DNA from: Rhodoferax sp. UBA4127 | Lineage (GTDB): Bacteria > Pseudomonadota > Gammaproteobacteria > Burkholderiales > Burkholderiaceae_C | DNA: 13,960 nucleotides | Assembly (NCBI GenBank): GCA_002381045.1 | Contig: DFWT01000099.1 | Location: 4,612 to 18,571 of the forward strand | Direction: 5' to 3' | The notes under the pieces: model-generated | Told to the model about the DNA's origin: nothing | What the model saw: only the letters and a program-made list of their open reading frames with translations | Database searches by the model: none | Made by a program: the position numbers and the translations under genes | Part shown: positions 5,063 to 13,517 of the stretch, piece after piece | Layout: every line of letters begins with the position of its first letter | Position numbering within the stretch: position 1 is the stretch's first letter

Positions 5063-8000
5063 ATGAATCATCCAATGATTCTTAAATCCAAATGGATTTG
5101 GCTTTTATCCCTGCTGACCGGTGGCCTGGTACTGGCTGCAACGGTGTTCGATCCTGATTGGATCAACACCTCCACAAATGGGATTCAACCAGTCGGTTAC
5201 GTGGGTTCACCAATAGCATCAGGATATGTCTTAACGACCTCAAAAAATGTCTATTCAATCGACTACAGCTCCGCAGATTGGTCGGGAGACGTCCATTCGC
5301 AGACCATAGATACGACTGGAACTTTGCACAATTCTGACAATTGGACCAACGGTGCTGCTCAGCAATTCGACAACCAGGACTACAACACTGGCCGATTCAT
5401 CGTAACCAACAATGCAGGTGGTGTACCGTTTCGATGGGGTAGTTTGTCTGCGACGCAAAAGACCGCGCTCGATAATGGCACGACAACTGGGGCAAGCACT
5501 TCACCTGTCCTGGACTACATCAGAGGACAGCGCACCAACGAGTCTCCGAATGGCGCAAATTACCGCACTCGCGCAAGCGTCCTCGGCGATATCATCCATT
5601 CAACGCCACTCTATTGGGACGACGGCACTGCACAAACGGTTTTTGTCGGCGCCAACGATGGGATGCTCCACGCAATCAATGCCGGACCATTGCCGGACGG
5701 TGGTAAAGAGCGCTTTGCATTTGTTCCTTCCCAACTTATCCCGAAATTGCCCTTGCTCAAGGCATCGCCTTACACGCACAGATATTTCGTCGATGGGCAA
5801 CTTGCGGCGAGGCGCTACCCAGCGTATACGCAGTCAAACAATACGGCGCAGACAGCCCGTAGCATTTTAGTCGGTGGGCTAGGTGGTGGTGGCCGCGGCC
5901 TTTTTGGTTTGGACATTGGCGCAGTGCCCACTTCAGAATCGGATGCCGCCTCGAAAGTTCTATGGGAAATCAGCAATGCAACCAGTGGTTTTACCAATCT
6001 TGGGCACACCTACGGCACGCCCCTCTTGACCATTTTGCCCAACGGGGATGCTGCATTGCTCATCGGAAACGGTTACAACAACACCGGTAACGGTCACGCA
6101 ACACTGTTGATCATTAACCCGCACTCTGGCGCACTGATTGCGGAAATCGACACCGGATCGGGAAGCACGGGATCTCCAAACGGTTTATCTTCCGTAACTG
6201 TAGCGGATGAAAACTTTGACGGCCGGGCGGAGTACGCCTACGCGGGGGACATTGATGGCAATTTGTGGAAATTTGATCTGACAGCGTCGCCGCGAACCGC
6301 CGTCAAATTGTTCACAACCAACCCCGCTCAGGCAATCACCTCAGCGCCCAGTTACAAGGTGCATCCATTGGGCGGACGCATGGTGAATTTTGCGACTGGC
6401 AAAATTTTTGACACCACAGACGCAGCTAACACATCAACCCACTATGCCTATGGCATTTGGGACCGGCCAAGCGCCTACGCCGCCAACGACACTCTGCTTG
6501 CACAAACCCTGACGGAGACCAGTTACACCGGCGTCAACCCTGCCATCCGCGTGCGAACCGCCAGCAACAATCTTCCTGTATGGACAGCTGGCGCCGGGAA
6601 CCACATGGGATGGAAGACTGCGTTGCCAGTGGGCGGTGAACGGTTGGTTGGTGATGGTGCTTTCGTCACCGGGTCAGTATTTCTGTTAATGACGCGCAAC
6701 CCGGCCATAGACACCACAGCAACACCACCTGGTGCAAATTGGTGGATGCAGCTCAATGCCCTAACGGGTGGTACCAACACCAGCGTGCTGTTTGATTTGA
6801 ATTCTGACGGTGGCTTTGACACTCAGGACCAGGTGTCCGGGGTCATTCCCGTAGGTCGATTTATGGGCGGCGGCGTGCGCTCGCAACTCATTGGTTTTTC
6901 GACCACGGGGGTCGATTTGTACCTGTCCAACTATGACAAGAATGGCGACCCGCCGAGCACCACGTCAACCACCACGAGCCAGGGGGTCGCTGGTGGTCAC
7001 TTTGACCAAGACATCTTTTACGGCTCGGCCCAAAGCGGCAACGCAGGTCTTGCTTCGGGAAGCATCAGATTCACATATGCAGACAGTGACAGAGAGCGGA
7101 ACGTTACCCAACTGATGATAAGTGTCAGCGGCGAAGTTCTTTACTCGGGCGCGCCCGGTAGCAAGAAGCCGAAAGAATTGGATGACTTTTTGGCGGGATT
7201 AAACACATCTACCAATTACAAGATGGTGAAAGACTACAACGGTAGCAACACCACACTTCAAATCATTGCACTGTTCAGTGGCGCTGCGTATAACGGCCCG
7301 ATTTCAGTCAATATGACCGTTACCAATGGCAACAGTCCATACTTCACCAAGGTTGATTTGACAGGGGGCGTGGACATGTCCGGCACCGGAGGCGACACCT
7401 GTGTTGGTGCCGCATGCAGAACCAAAAAACACTTCCACCAATATGACGACGTGTTTGATGTGACTGGCGTAAATTTCCTCAAACCAAGCAGCACCACAAT
7501 GGACATCAAAAATGCGATTCCATCGCTGACGCAAAATTTCAAGGTAATTGTGTCCAACCAATACTTGAGCCCAGCTGTGAATTTGCACATCGGCGACCCA
7601 AGTTACCAATTCAACGTCGATGCTGGCTACATCCCACTGAAGGGCTACACCACGGGCAGCACCTTGGATTTGAATGACCTGCAAACCTACCGCCGTGACC
7701 CTGCAACGGTCTGGACGACACCAGCGGTCAATGCAACTGAGCAAGAAAAGCTGGCGGCAAAGGCGCGCCCGAAGTTCATTGGCAGTTTCGCCATCAACAT
7801 GCCAGTAGATGCGCTCACACCAAAAGACTGGTGGGGCAACGGCGATGTTCGAGTAGGGTTGCACCCCACCTACTATGCTTGTGCCATTTATGCGGATGGC
7901 GACAATGACGGCAACATGTATAAGCCCGTCATCCCCCCTGCGAACGAAGTGAATGTTCATGTGAATGGTCCTGGAACCAATGGTTGGTCATCGTCGACCA

Positions 8001-8572
8001 CACCAGCGACCGCCACGGGGGTCCGGCACAACGGCGCGCTAACGGTTCAGGTCATCAGCGACAGAACCCCTAATAACGCGTTGGAACTCAATGTGCCTGG
8101 GCAGCCTGAATATGGCTGGCGCGTTAAATCTTCACTTTATGGGACCTACGTACTGGCCGAATACGTCACGTTTTGGCACCATCCCAACAATATTTGTTAT
8201 GGTGCCACAGGCTGGAGCAAAAACCCTGGGGCTGACAATGGCAGTAGCAGGCTGACCACCAAAGAGAAGGGATCTACTGATCCAAAAATAGGAGAATTTG
8301 GGTTGGTGGCAGTTGGCAGTACGACGACCACGATTACCAACTCCAACGGGTCAACGTCAACAAAAACAGTGACAGTGACGTCCAACGGCGACGGGACATA
8401 CACCATCACCACTACTATCACTGACGCGTCAGGCGGGTCAACCACAAGCTCATCACAAAGCAATTCAATCGCAACGGGTGGTGTTGTACAGGATGACGGT
8501 ACGCTAGGTAACCGAGTGACAACACCGCAGGTACCCATGGGACGCGTCAATTGGCGGGAGCTACGCAGATGA
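5063..8572 (+). CDS. pilY1: Type IV pilus tip adhesin/assembly factor PilY1
   Basis: A 1169-residue secreted protein thought to cap the pilus tip and act in adhesion and twitching. The ATG at 5063 has AAGGAA 5 bases upstream and gives a signal peptide (K-S-K, then WIWLLSLLTGGLVLAA). An upstream ATG at 5033 would add 10 residues before the signal, so it is not preferred. The conserved lead-in SADWSGD is followed by the PilY1 propeller (about residues 170-620): VLGDIIHSTP at 173-182, GANDGMLHAIN, and a calcium loop DENFDGRAE at 382-390 followed by YAGDIDGNLWKFDL. A second Asp/Asn loop, DLNSDGGFD, is at 578-586. A long extra region follows, with KKHFHQYDD near 788-796, TPKDWWG and DGDNDGNMY at 945-953, a Ser/Thr-rich stretch, and the terminal GRVNWRELRR typical of the family. 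The usual N-terminal von Willebrand A domain is absent. Its TGA overlaps the pilE ATG. Confidence 0.93.
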   Translation: MNHPMILKSKWIWLLSLLTGGLVLAATVFDPDWINTSTNGIQPVGYVGSPIASGYVLTTSKNVYSIDYSSADWSGDVHSQTIDTTGTLHNSDNWTNGAAQQFDNQDYNTGRFIVTNNAGGVPFRWGSLSATQKTALDNGTTTGASTSPVLDYIRGQRTNESPNGANYRTRASVLGDIIHSTPLYWDDGTAQTVFVGANDGMLHAINAGPLPDGGKERFAFVPSQLIPKLPLLKASPYTHRYFVDGQLAARRYPAYTQSNNTAQTARSILVGGLGGGGRGLFGLDIGAVPTSESDAASKVLWEISNATSGFTNLGHTYGTPLLTILPNGDAALLIGNGYNNTGNGHATLLIINPHSGALIAEIDTGSGSTGSPNGLSSVTVADENFDGRAEYAYAGDIDGNLWKFDLTASPRTAVKLFTTNPAQAITSAPSYKVHPLGGRMVNFATGKIFDTTDAANTSTHYAYGIWDRPSAYAANDTLLAQTLTETSYTGVNPAIRVRTASNNLPVWTAGAGNHMGWKTALPVGGERLVGDGAFVTGSVFLLMTRNPAIDTTATPPGANWWMQLNALTGGTNTSVLFDLNSDGGFDTQDQVSGVIPVGRFMGGGVRSQLIGFSTTGVDLYLSNYDKNGDPPSTTSTTTSQGVAGGHFDQDIFYGSAQSGNAGLASGSIRFTYADSDRERNVTQLMISVSGEVLYSGAPGSKKPKELDDFLAGLNTSTNYKMVKDYNGSNTTLQIIALFSGAAYNGPISVNMTVTNGNSPYFTKVDLTGGVDMSGTGGDTCVGAACRTKKHFHQYDDVFDVTGVNFLKPSSTTMDIKNAIPSLTQNFKVIVSNQYLSPAVNLHIGDPSYQFNVDAGYIPLKGYTTGSTLDLNDLQTYRRDPATVWTTPAVNATEQEKLAAKARPKFIGSFAINMPVDALTPKDWWGNGDVRVGLHPTYYACAIYADGDNDGNMYKPVIPPANEVNVHVNGPGTNGWSSSTTPATATGVRHNGALTVQVISDRTPNNALELNVPGQPEYGWRVKSSLYGTYVLAEYVTFWHHPNNICYGATGWSKNPGADNGSSRLTTKEKGSTDPKIGEFGLVAVGSTTTTITNSNGSTSTKTVTVTSNGDGTYTITTTITDASGGSTTSSSQSNSIATGGVVQDDGTLGNRVTTPQVPMGRVNWRELRR
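8321..8470 (+). repeat. Thr/Ser-rich low-complexity segment within pilY1
   Basis: The codons here are mainly ACN and TCN/AGC, encoding alternating Thr/Ser with hydrophobic residues (TTTTITNSNGSTSTKTVTVT, then DGTYTITTTITDASGG). The alternation suggests extended beta strands or a flexible stalk before the conserved C-terminal tail. It is a coding low-complexity stretch that could vary in length between strains, not a tandem DNA repeat with a fixed unit. Confidence 0.6.
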
Positions 8573-9060
8573 ATCTTTTAACTAGTTATCGTAAGCCGCG
8601 TTTTTTGGATAACTCGATCAATTGGGGTGACCATCAACGTGGCTTTACCCTGATCGAACTGATGATTACGGTGGCAGTCATTGGTATATTGGCTGCGGTG
8701 GCAATGCCTTCATACACTCAATATGTGTTGCGTGCCAGCCGTACCGATGCAAAGTCAATCTTGGTAGAGAACGCCCAGTTCATGGAGCGGAATTTCACTA
8801 CCAATAACTGCTATCACCGCACCGACGCAGGCTGCGCAACCGCTTGGACTAGCGGTGCAGCTGGCTCGGTTGCCCTACCATCCACACAGAGCCCCAAGAG
8901 CGGCGCAACCAGATATGCGATTAGTTTTTCAGTCGATCCAACAGCTACAACTTTCGTCCTACGAGCCGTACCCCAAGGTGCACAGGCAAGTGACACCTGT
9001 GGCACGCTGACTCTGTCAAATACCGGCGTTCAAACGCCAAGCACCGCTGACTGCTGGTGA
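8569..9060 (+). CDS. pilE: Type IV pilin-like protein PilE (minor pilin)
   Basis: A 163-residue pilin, last gene of the operon. The ATG overlaps the pilY1 stop (ATGA, 8569-8572) and has GGGAG at 8556-8560. The prepilin motif is RG-FTLIELMITVAVIGILAAVAMPSY, with cleavage after Gly25 and Glu at mature position 5. The C-terminus DTCGTLTLSNTGVQTPSTADCW has the two cysteines of the D-region loop seen in PilE-type minor pilins. The leader of 25 residues is long for a type IVa pilin; no internal ATG offers a shorter one. A possible terminator follows at 9097-9138. Position after pilY1 favours the minor pilin PilE of the Pseudomonas scheme over the major pilin, but sequence alone does not exclude a structural role. 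Confidence 0.87.
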   Translation: MNLLTSYRKPRFLDNSINWGDHQRGFTLIELMITVAVIGILAAVAMPSYTQYVLRASRTDAKSILVENAQFMERNFTTNNCYHRTDAGCATAWTSGAAGSVALPSTQSPKSGATRYAISFSVDPTATTFVLRAVPQGAQASDTCGTLTLSNTGVQTPSTADCW

Positions 9061-9096
9061 CATGTATCGCACTACTCGAGCGCATTCAGTTACCGA

Positions 9097-9138
9097 AAAG
9101 TGGGCGACTCGCAACTCTAAGCTTTGAGTAGCCACTTT
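9097..9138. terminator. Candidate shared terminator between convergent pilE and ftsZ
   Basis: AAAGTGG (9097-9103) pairs perfectly with CCACTTT (9132-9138), and an inner ACTC (9107-9110) pairs with GAGT (9126-9129). Reading minus, the stem runs into TTTT; reading plus, the following GTTT is weaker. It lies in the 80-base gap between two convergent genes, ending 2 bases from the ftsZ stop. The long inner loop makes it less than ideal. Confidence 0.45.
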
Positions 9139-9140
9139 GT

Positions 9141-10394
9141 TTAGTCCGCTTGCTTGCGCAAAAACGCCGGGATCTCAAAGTCATCCATACCACCGCTTGA
9201 TAGCGCGTCCACCTTGGCCGCGGCCGAGGTGCGGTCGCGTGTACGCCAGACGCTGGGTGTAGCCATCGACTCGTAGTTGGGCTGAGCCCGGCCAATGGCA
9301 CTGCCAATGCTTCCGGTGATTTGATTGATGTTGACTGGTGTGTCCAAGGTCGGGACCTGAAAGGGCACGTCATGGGTGCCGGTACGCAGTTGGGTTTGTG
9401 GCTGACTACTTGGCATCACTTGAAGCTTTGGGCGGGCGCGGCTCAGGCCAGTGGCCACCACGGTGACGCGAATCTGGTCGCCCAGATTGTCGTCATAGGC
9501 AGTGCCATAAATCACATGGGCGTCAGGCGAGGCATAGGCTCGAATGGTGTTCATGGCCAGTTTGGATTCGCTCAGTTTCAATGAACCTTTGGCGGCGGTG
9601 ATCAGTACCAGCACACCACGCGCACCGGACAGGTCAATGCCTTCCAGCAAGGGGCAAGCCACAGCCTGCTCTGCGGCGATGCGGGCGCGGTCGGGACCAG
9701 CGGCCACCGCGGTGCCCATCATGGCTTTGCCTGGCTCACCCATGACGGTGCGCACGTCTTCAAAGTCGACGTTCACATGGCCCGGCACGTTGATGATTTC
9801 TGCAATGCCGCCCACCGCGTTTTTCAGCACGTCGTTGGCATGGGCAAAAGCTTCGTCTTGTGTGGCGTCGTCGCCCAGCACTTCCAGCAGCTTTTCGTTG
9901 AGCACCACGATCAAGGAGTCCACATTGGCTTCCAGTTCGGCCAGGCCACCATCGGCGTTGTCCATGCGGCGCTTGCCTTCAAATTCAAAGGGCTTGGTGA
10001 CCACACCCACGGTCAGAATACCCATCTCGCGCGCCACGCGGGCAATCACCGGGGCGGCACCGGTGCCGGTACCACCGCCCATGCCGGCGGTAATGAACAG
10101 CATGTGCGCACCTTCAATAGATTCGCGAATGTGCTCAATGGCCAACTCGGCAGCTTCACGTGCTTTCTCGGGCTTGCTGCCCGCGCCCAGGCCGGTGCTG
10201 CCGAGCTGAATGACGCGGTGTGCGTCGCTGGTGCTGAGCGCCTGCGCATCGGTGTTGGCGCAAATGAACTCGACGCCTTGAACCGCGCTGGCAATCATGT
10301 GGGCCACGGCATTGCCGCCGCCGCCCCCGACGCCAATGACCTTGATCTGCGTGCCTTGGTTGAAGGTTTCTTCGTCGATGAGTTCAATTGACAT
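9141..10394 (-). CDS. ftsZ: Cell division protein FtsZ
   Basis: FtsZ is the tubulin-like GTPase that polymerises into the Z ring at mid-cell. The protein has 417 residues. Nucleotide-binding features: GVGGGGGNAV at 21-30, the tubulin signature GGGTGTG at 106-112, and the T7 catalytic loop NVDFEDVRTVM from residue 208. A variable linker follows from about residue 325. The C-terminal peptide DDFEIPAFLRKQAD is the anchor for FtsA, ZipA and MinC. The ATG at 10394 has AAGGAGC about 6 bases upstream. It follows ftsA after 141 bases, a longer gap than elsewhere in the cluster, and may have an additional promoter there or inside ftsA. Nothing in the protein is unusual. Confidence 0.98.
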   Translation of the reverse strand: MSIELIDEETFNQGTQIKVIGVGGGGGNAVAHMIASAVQGVEFICANTDAQALSTSDAHRVIQLGSTGLGAGSKPEKAREAAELAIEHIRESIEGAHMLFITAGMGGGTGTGAAPVIARVAREMGILTVGVVTKPFEFEGKRRMDNADGGLAELEANVDSLIVVLNEKLLEVLGDDATQDEAFAHANDVLKNAVGGIAEIINVPGHVNVDFEDVRTVMGEPGKAMMGTAVAAGPDRARIAAEQAVACPLLEGIDLSGARGVLVLITAAKGSLKLSESKLAMNTIRAYASPDAHVIYGTAYDDNLGDQIRVTVVATGLSRARPKLQVMPSSQPQTQLRTGTHDVPFQVPTLDTPVNINQITGSIGSAIGRAQPNYESMATPSVWRTRDRTSAAAKVDALSSGGMDDFEIPAFLRKQAD

Positions 10395-10535
10395 GATGTG
10401 CTCCTTGAGTGTGATTAGCTAAAACGAAATAAAAAATGAATGACTGAGACAAGGGGTATTGACGTGGCGGTGGGTCAGCGCTTCGCCATCGCCGAGGGGG
10501 ACCGGCCCGGCTGAGCCAATGAAAGGTGGCCATGG
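10395..10535 (-). other. ftsA-ftsZ intergenic spacer
   Basis: A 141-base spacer in a cluster whose other junctions overlap or nearly touch. In the mRNA sense it is G/C-rich first and has a possible stem, GGCGATGG with CCACCGCC (one mismatch). It becomes A/T-rich (CATTTTTTATTTCGTTTTAG) just before the ftsZ ribosome binding site. This layout would suit a processing site or an extra ftsZ promoter, but I see no clear -35/-10 pair. Confidence 0.4.
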
Positions 10536-11765
10536 TCAGAAGTTCCCCACAAACCAGTCTTTGATGCCGCTGAAGGCGGTTTTCATCGACCCGTTTTTCT
10601 GCTGCACCTTGAAACCGCGCAAACGCGCAATGCGTGCTTCTTCCATCAGACCCATCACTGTGGCGGCACGCGGTTGCGCCACCATGTCGGACAGGGCGCC
10701 GGTGTACTTCGGGATGCCCCGGCGCACTGGCTTCAGGAAGATGTCTTCGCCGAGTTCCACCATGCCGGGCATGATGCAACTGCCACCGGTGAGCACAATG
10801 CCACTGGACAGCATCTCTTCAAAGCCGGACTCGCGCATCACTTGGTGCACCAGGCTGAAAATTTCTTCTACACGTGGCTCAATCACACCAGCCAAAGCCT
10901 GGCGGCTGAGCATGCGTGGGCCGCGGTCACCCAGGCCTGGCACTTCCACCTGCGCTTCCGGGTCGGCCAGCAACTGTTTGGCGTAGCCGTTTTCCACCTT
11001 GATTTCTTCGGCGTCTTTGGTCGGTGTGCGCAAGGCCATGGCAATGTCGCTGGTGATCAGATCACCGGCAATCGGAATCACGGCGGTGTGGCGGATGGCA
11101 CCATTGGTGAAGATCGCCAGGTCAGTGGTGCCGGCGCCAATGTCCACCAGCGCCACACCCAGTTCACGCTCGTCTTCAGTCAGTACCGACAAGCTGCTTG
11201 CCAACGGGTTGAGCATGAGCTGCTCCACTTCCAGGCCACAGCGGCGCACACATTTGATGATGTTCTCAGCCGCGGTTTGCGCCCCGGTGACGATATGCAC
11301 CTTGGCTTCCAGGCGGATGCCGCTCATGCCAATCGGCTCTTTCACGTCCTGGCCGTCAATGATGAATTCCTGTGGCTCCACCAGCAGCAACCGCTGATCG
11401 GTCGAGATGTTGATGGCCTTGGCCGTTTCCACCACGCGTGCCACGTCGGCGGACGCCACCTCGCGGTCTTTGATGGCCACCATGCCATGCGAGTTGATGC
11501 CGCGGATGTGGCTGCCGGTAATGCCGGTGTAAACCCGGGTGATCTTGCAGTCGGCCATCAGCTCGGCCTCTTTAAGCGCCTGCTGAATGCTTTGTACGGT
11601 GGCGTCGATGTTGACCACCACTCCGCGCTTCAGACCATTGCTGGGCGCCACACCCAGACCAGCGAGTTTGAGCTCGCCACCGGGCATGACCTCGGCCACC
11701 ACCACCATCACTTTGGAGGTGCCAATGTCCAACCCCACCACCAGATCTTTGTATTCTTTTGCCAT
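10536..11765 (-). CDS. ftsA: Cell division protein FtsA
   Basis: FtsA is the actin-like ATPase that tethers FtsZ to the inner membrane and recruits later divisome proteins. The 409-residue protein shows the actin-family phosphate 1 loop GLDIGTSKV at 11-19, the FtsA-specific SHS2 (1C) region about 84-160, phosphate 2 VDIGAGTTDLAIF at 207-219, and the adenosine motif GIVLTGGSCIMPGM at 322-335. The C-terminal amphipathic helix SGIKDWFVGNF (399-409) is the membrane anchor. The ATG at 11765 lies 4 bases after the ftsQ stop, with AGG of the ribosome binding site overlapping the ftsQ end. The frame is open upstream to 12020, but that part lies within ftsQ and is not FtsA-like. Confidence 0.98.
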   Translation of the reverse strand: MAKEYKDLVVGLDIGTSKVMVVVAEVMPGGELKLAGLGVAPSNGLKRGVVVNIDATVQSIQQALKEAELMADCKITRVYTGITGSHIRGINSHGMVAIKDREVASADVARVVETAKAINISTDQRLLLVEPQEFIIDGQDVKEPIGMSGIRLEAKVHIVTGAQTAAENIIKCVRRCGLEVEQLMLNPLASSLSVLTEDERELGVALVDIGAGTTDLAIFTNGAIRHTAVIPIAGDLITSDIAMALRTPTKDAEEIKVENGYAKQLLADPEAQVEVPGLGDRGPRMLSRQALAGVIEPRVEEIFSLVHQVMRESGFEEMLSSGIVLTGGSCIMPGMVELGEDIFLKPVRRGIPKYTGALSDMVAQPRAATVMGLMEEARIARLRGFKVQQKNGSMKTAFSGIKDWFVGNF

Positions 11766-11769
11766 GTCG

Positions 11770-12573
11770 TTACCTGTTCCCTTGTCGTGCTGCCTTGTTG
11801 AAACCGTCGCCTTCGAGCGTGCTGATGCCCGCCAAACGCATGGCATACCCATCGGGATGCCGCAAATCCACCGCTTCCAGATGCTCAACCGAACGCTTGT
11901 AATGGCCAGTCGCCTGCGTGATGGTTTTGATGAACCGCTCGGTGCGTGCCACCAAGTCTTCTGTGGTGCCACTGCCCAACTCCAGGCTGGCACCGTTGTC
12001 CAACTGGGCATGCCAACCACCGAGGGTGGTTAACTCAAGCTGGTCGATAGACAAGTCCAGATTGGCCAACATCGGCTTGAGTGTGCGGTGCATCGCAAGC
12101 AGTTGGGCACTTTGGTTGTCGGGACCAACCAGGCGTGGCAGTTTGTCTTGTTCCAATTCACCCACATTGGCCTCAAATACTTCGCCGAAGCTGTTCACCA
12201 TGTGGGCGTCATCATCAGCTCCCCAAAAGGCCACCGCCTGGTGCTCTTGCAGTTGCACCCGCAAACGGTCCGGAAAATCGCGCCGCACCACCGCGTTGCG
12301 AACCCAGGGCATCCCTTCGAAGGCCTTGCGCGCCGCATGCACGTCCAGCGTAAAAAAGGTGCCTTGCAACCGCGGCATGACATTGGCACGCAGGGTGATG
12401 GCGTTGTAGTGAGTCACATCACCGGTCACTGTCACACCGTGGATTGCGAACACCGGCAGGCGCATGGCCCAGCCGAGCAAGCCGCCCACCACTGCCAAAA
12501 CAGCAACCACAAGCAGCAGGCCCGCTAGCCCGTTCATGAGGCGAATGTCCAGAGGTACTACGGGCTCGGTCAT
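11770..12573 (-). CDS. ftsQ: Cell division protein FtsQ
   Basis: FtsQ is a single-pass inner membrane protein that links early and late divisome components through FtsB and FtsL. It has 267 residues. A short cytoplasmic tail is followed by one transmembrane segment (about 13-37, NGLAGLLLVVAVLAVVGGLL). The periplasmic POTRA domain starts near 40 (LPVFAIHGVTVTGDV), includes MPWVRNAVVRRDFPDRLRVQ at 88-107, and ends around EHQAVAFW. The FtsQ beta domain follows and ends with VDLRHPDGYAMRL. The ATG at 12573 is chosen because it overlaps the ddl stop (ATGA). The open frame extends to 12615 inside ddl. It shares an operon with ddl and ftsA. Confidence 0.96.
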   Translation of the reverse strand: MTEPVVPLDIRLMNGLAGLLLVVAVLAVVGGLLGWAMRLPVFAIHGVTVTGDVTHYNAITLRANVMPRLQGTFFTLDVHAARKAFEGMPWVRNAVVRRDFPDRLRVQLQEHQAVAFWGADDDAHMVNSFGEVFEANVGELEQDKLPRLVGPDNQSAQLLAMHRTLKPMLANLDLSIDQLELTTLGGWHAQLDNGASLELGSGTTEDLVARTERFIKTITQATGHYKRSVEHLEAVDLRHPDGYAMRLAGISTLEGDGFNKAARQGNR

Positions 12574-13517
12574 ACAGCGTAGTCCCGTGACGAGAGTTGC
12601 AGCAATTGCAGGCACAACTCGGGGTAGCTGATGCCTGCGGCCTTGGCCGACATGGGCACCAGCGAGTGACTGGTCATACCAGGCGAGGTGTTGATCTCCA
12701 GCAGATAGGGTTGGCGAGTGGCCGCGTCAATCATGACGTCCGCACGCGCCCAACCGCGGCAACCCAGGCTCTTGAAGGCTTTGAGCACCAGCGCCTGAAT
12801 ATGCGCTTCCTCGCCATCGGGCAAACCACATGGCACAAGGTACTCGGTGGTGTCGGTGAAGTACTTGTTCTGGTAGTCGTAGTTGCCATCGGGCGCCTTG
12901 ATGCGGATCACCGGCAACGCACGCGTGTGGGCACCTGTACCCAGCACCGGCACTGTGACTTCATCACCCGAGATGAACTGCTCGCACAGCACATCGTCAT
13001 GGGTACCTGCGGCCAAGGCAAAAGCGGCGTCGCATTGCTCAACCGACTTCACCTTGGTCAAGCCAATGGTCGAGCCTTCACGCGCCGGCTTGACAATCAT
13101 GGGCGCGCCCAACTCGGCGAATGCAACATGCGTGGCAGCCGCGCTGTCCACTTTTTTCCAGGCTGGCGTCGGCAACCCATCGGCGCGCCAGATGTGTTTG
13201 GTCATGAGTTTGTCGATGGCAATGCTGGAGGCCATCACACCCGGGCCGGTGTAAGGAATGCCCAGCAACTCCAGGGCTCCTTGCACCGTGCCATCTTCAC
13301 CAAAGCGCCCATGCAGGGCAATGAAACAGCAGGTGAAGCCTTCTGTCTTCAGGTCACACAGGTTCCTCTGCGAGGGGTCAAATGCATGGGCGTTGACACC
13401 CAGACTTTGCAGCGCCTGCAACACGCCGGCACCCGACATCAGCGACACCTCGCGTTCAGCCGAGGCGCCGCCCATGAGCACAGCGACCTTTTGCAGTTTT
13501 GAGTCAAATGCACTCAT
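12570..13517 (-). CDS. ddl: D-alanine--D-alanine ligase
   Basis: Ddl joins two D-alanines using ATP to give the terminal dipeptide of peptidoglycan precursors; it is cytoplasmic and of the ATP-grasp fold. The protein has 315 residues, near the usual 306 of DdlB. Visible motifs: GGASAEREVSLMSG (16-29, with the substrate-binding Glu21), PYTGPGVMASSIAIDK, KPAREGSTIGL, and the omega-loop YDYQNKY (213-219), whose tyrosines are typical of true D-Ala-D-Ala ligases rather than D-lactate enzymes. The metal site is Arg258, Asp260, Glu274 and Asn276 (EINTSPGMTSHS). The ATG at 13517 overlaps the murC stop (ATGA) and has AAGGAG 10 bases upstream. The frame is open to 13610 but only through murC. Confidence 0.97.
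   Translation of the reverse strand: MSAFDSKLQKVAVLMGGASAEREVSLMSGAGVLQALQSLGVNAHAFDPSQRNLCDLKTEGFTCCFIALHGRFGEDGTVQGALELLGIPYTGPGVMASSIAIDKLMTKHIWRADGLPTPAWKKVDSAAATHVAFAELGAPMIVKPAREGSTIGLTKVKSVEQCDAAFALAAGTHDDVLCEQFISGDEVTVPVLGTGAHTRALPVIRIKAPDGNYDYQNKYFTDTTEYLVPCGLPDGEEAHIQALVLKAFKSLGCRGWARADVMIDAATRQPYLLEINTSPGMTSHSLVPMSAKAAGISYPELCLQLLQLSSRDYAV

Noticed and set aside
8321..8470. Tandem repeat or CRISPR-like array
   Set aside because: The repetition is at amino acid composition level (Thr/Ser) inside pilY1; there is no fixed repeat unit or spacer.
9544..10391. Two plus-strand open frames of 221 and 204 codons
   Set aside because: Both are antisense to ftsZ and have low-complexity Ser/Ala or His/Gly content without motifs.
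10674..11801. Long open frame of 375 codons on the plus strand
   Set aside because: It lies antisense to ftsA and ftsQ, is rich in His/Gln/Ala as expected for the complement of GC-rich genes, and has no recognisable domain or ribosome binding site.
11766..12020. N-terminal extension of FtsA by 85 codons
   Set aside because: This stretch is the out-of-frame end of ftsQ. FtsA similarity starts at the ATG at 11765, which has a ribosome binding site.
12597..13502. Plus-strand open frame of 301 codons
   Set aside because: It is antisense to ddl, whose motifs are complete. The composition is that of a shadow frame.
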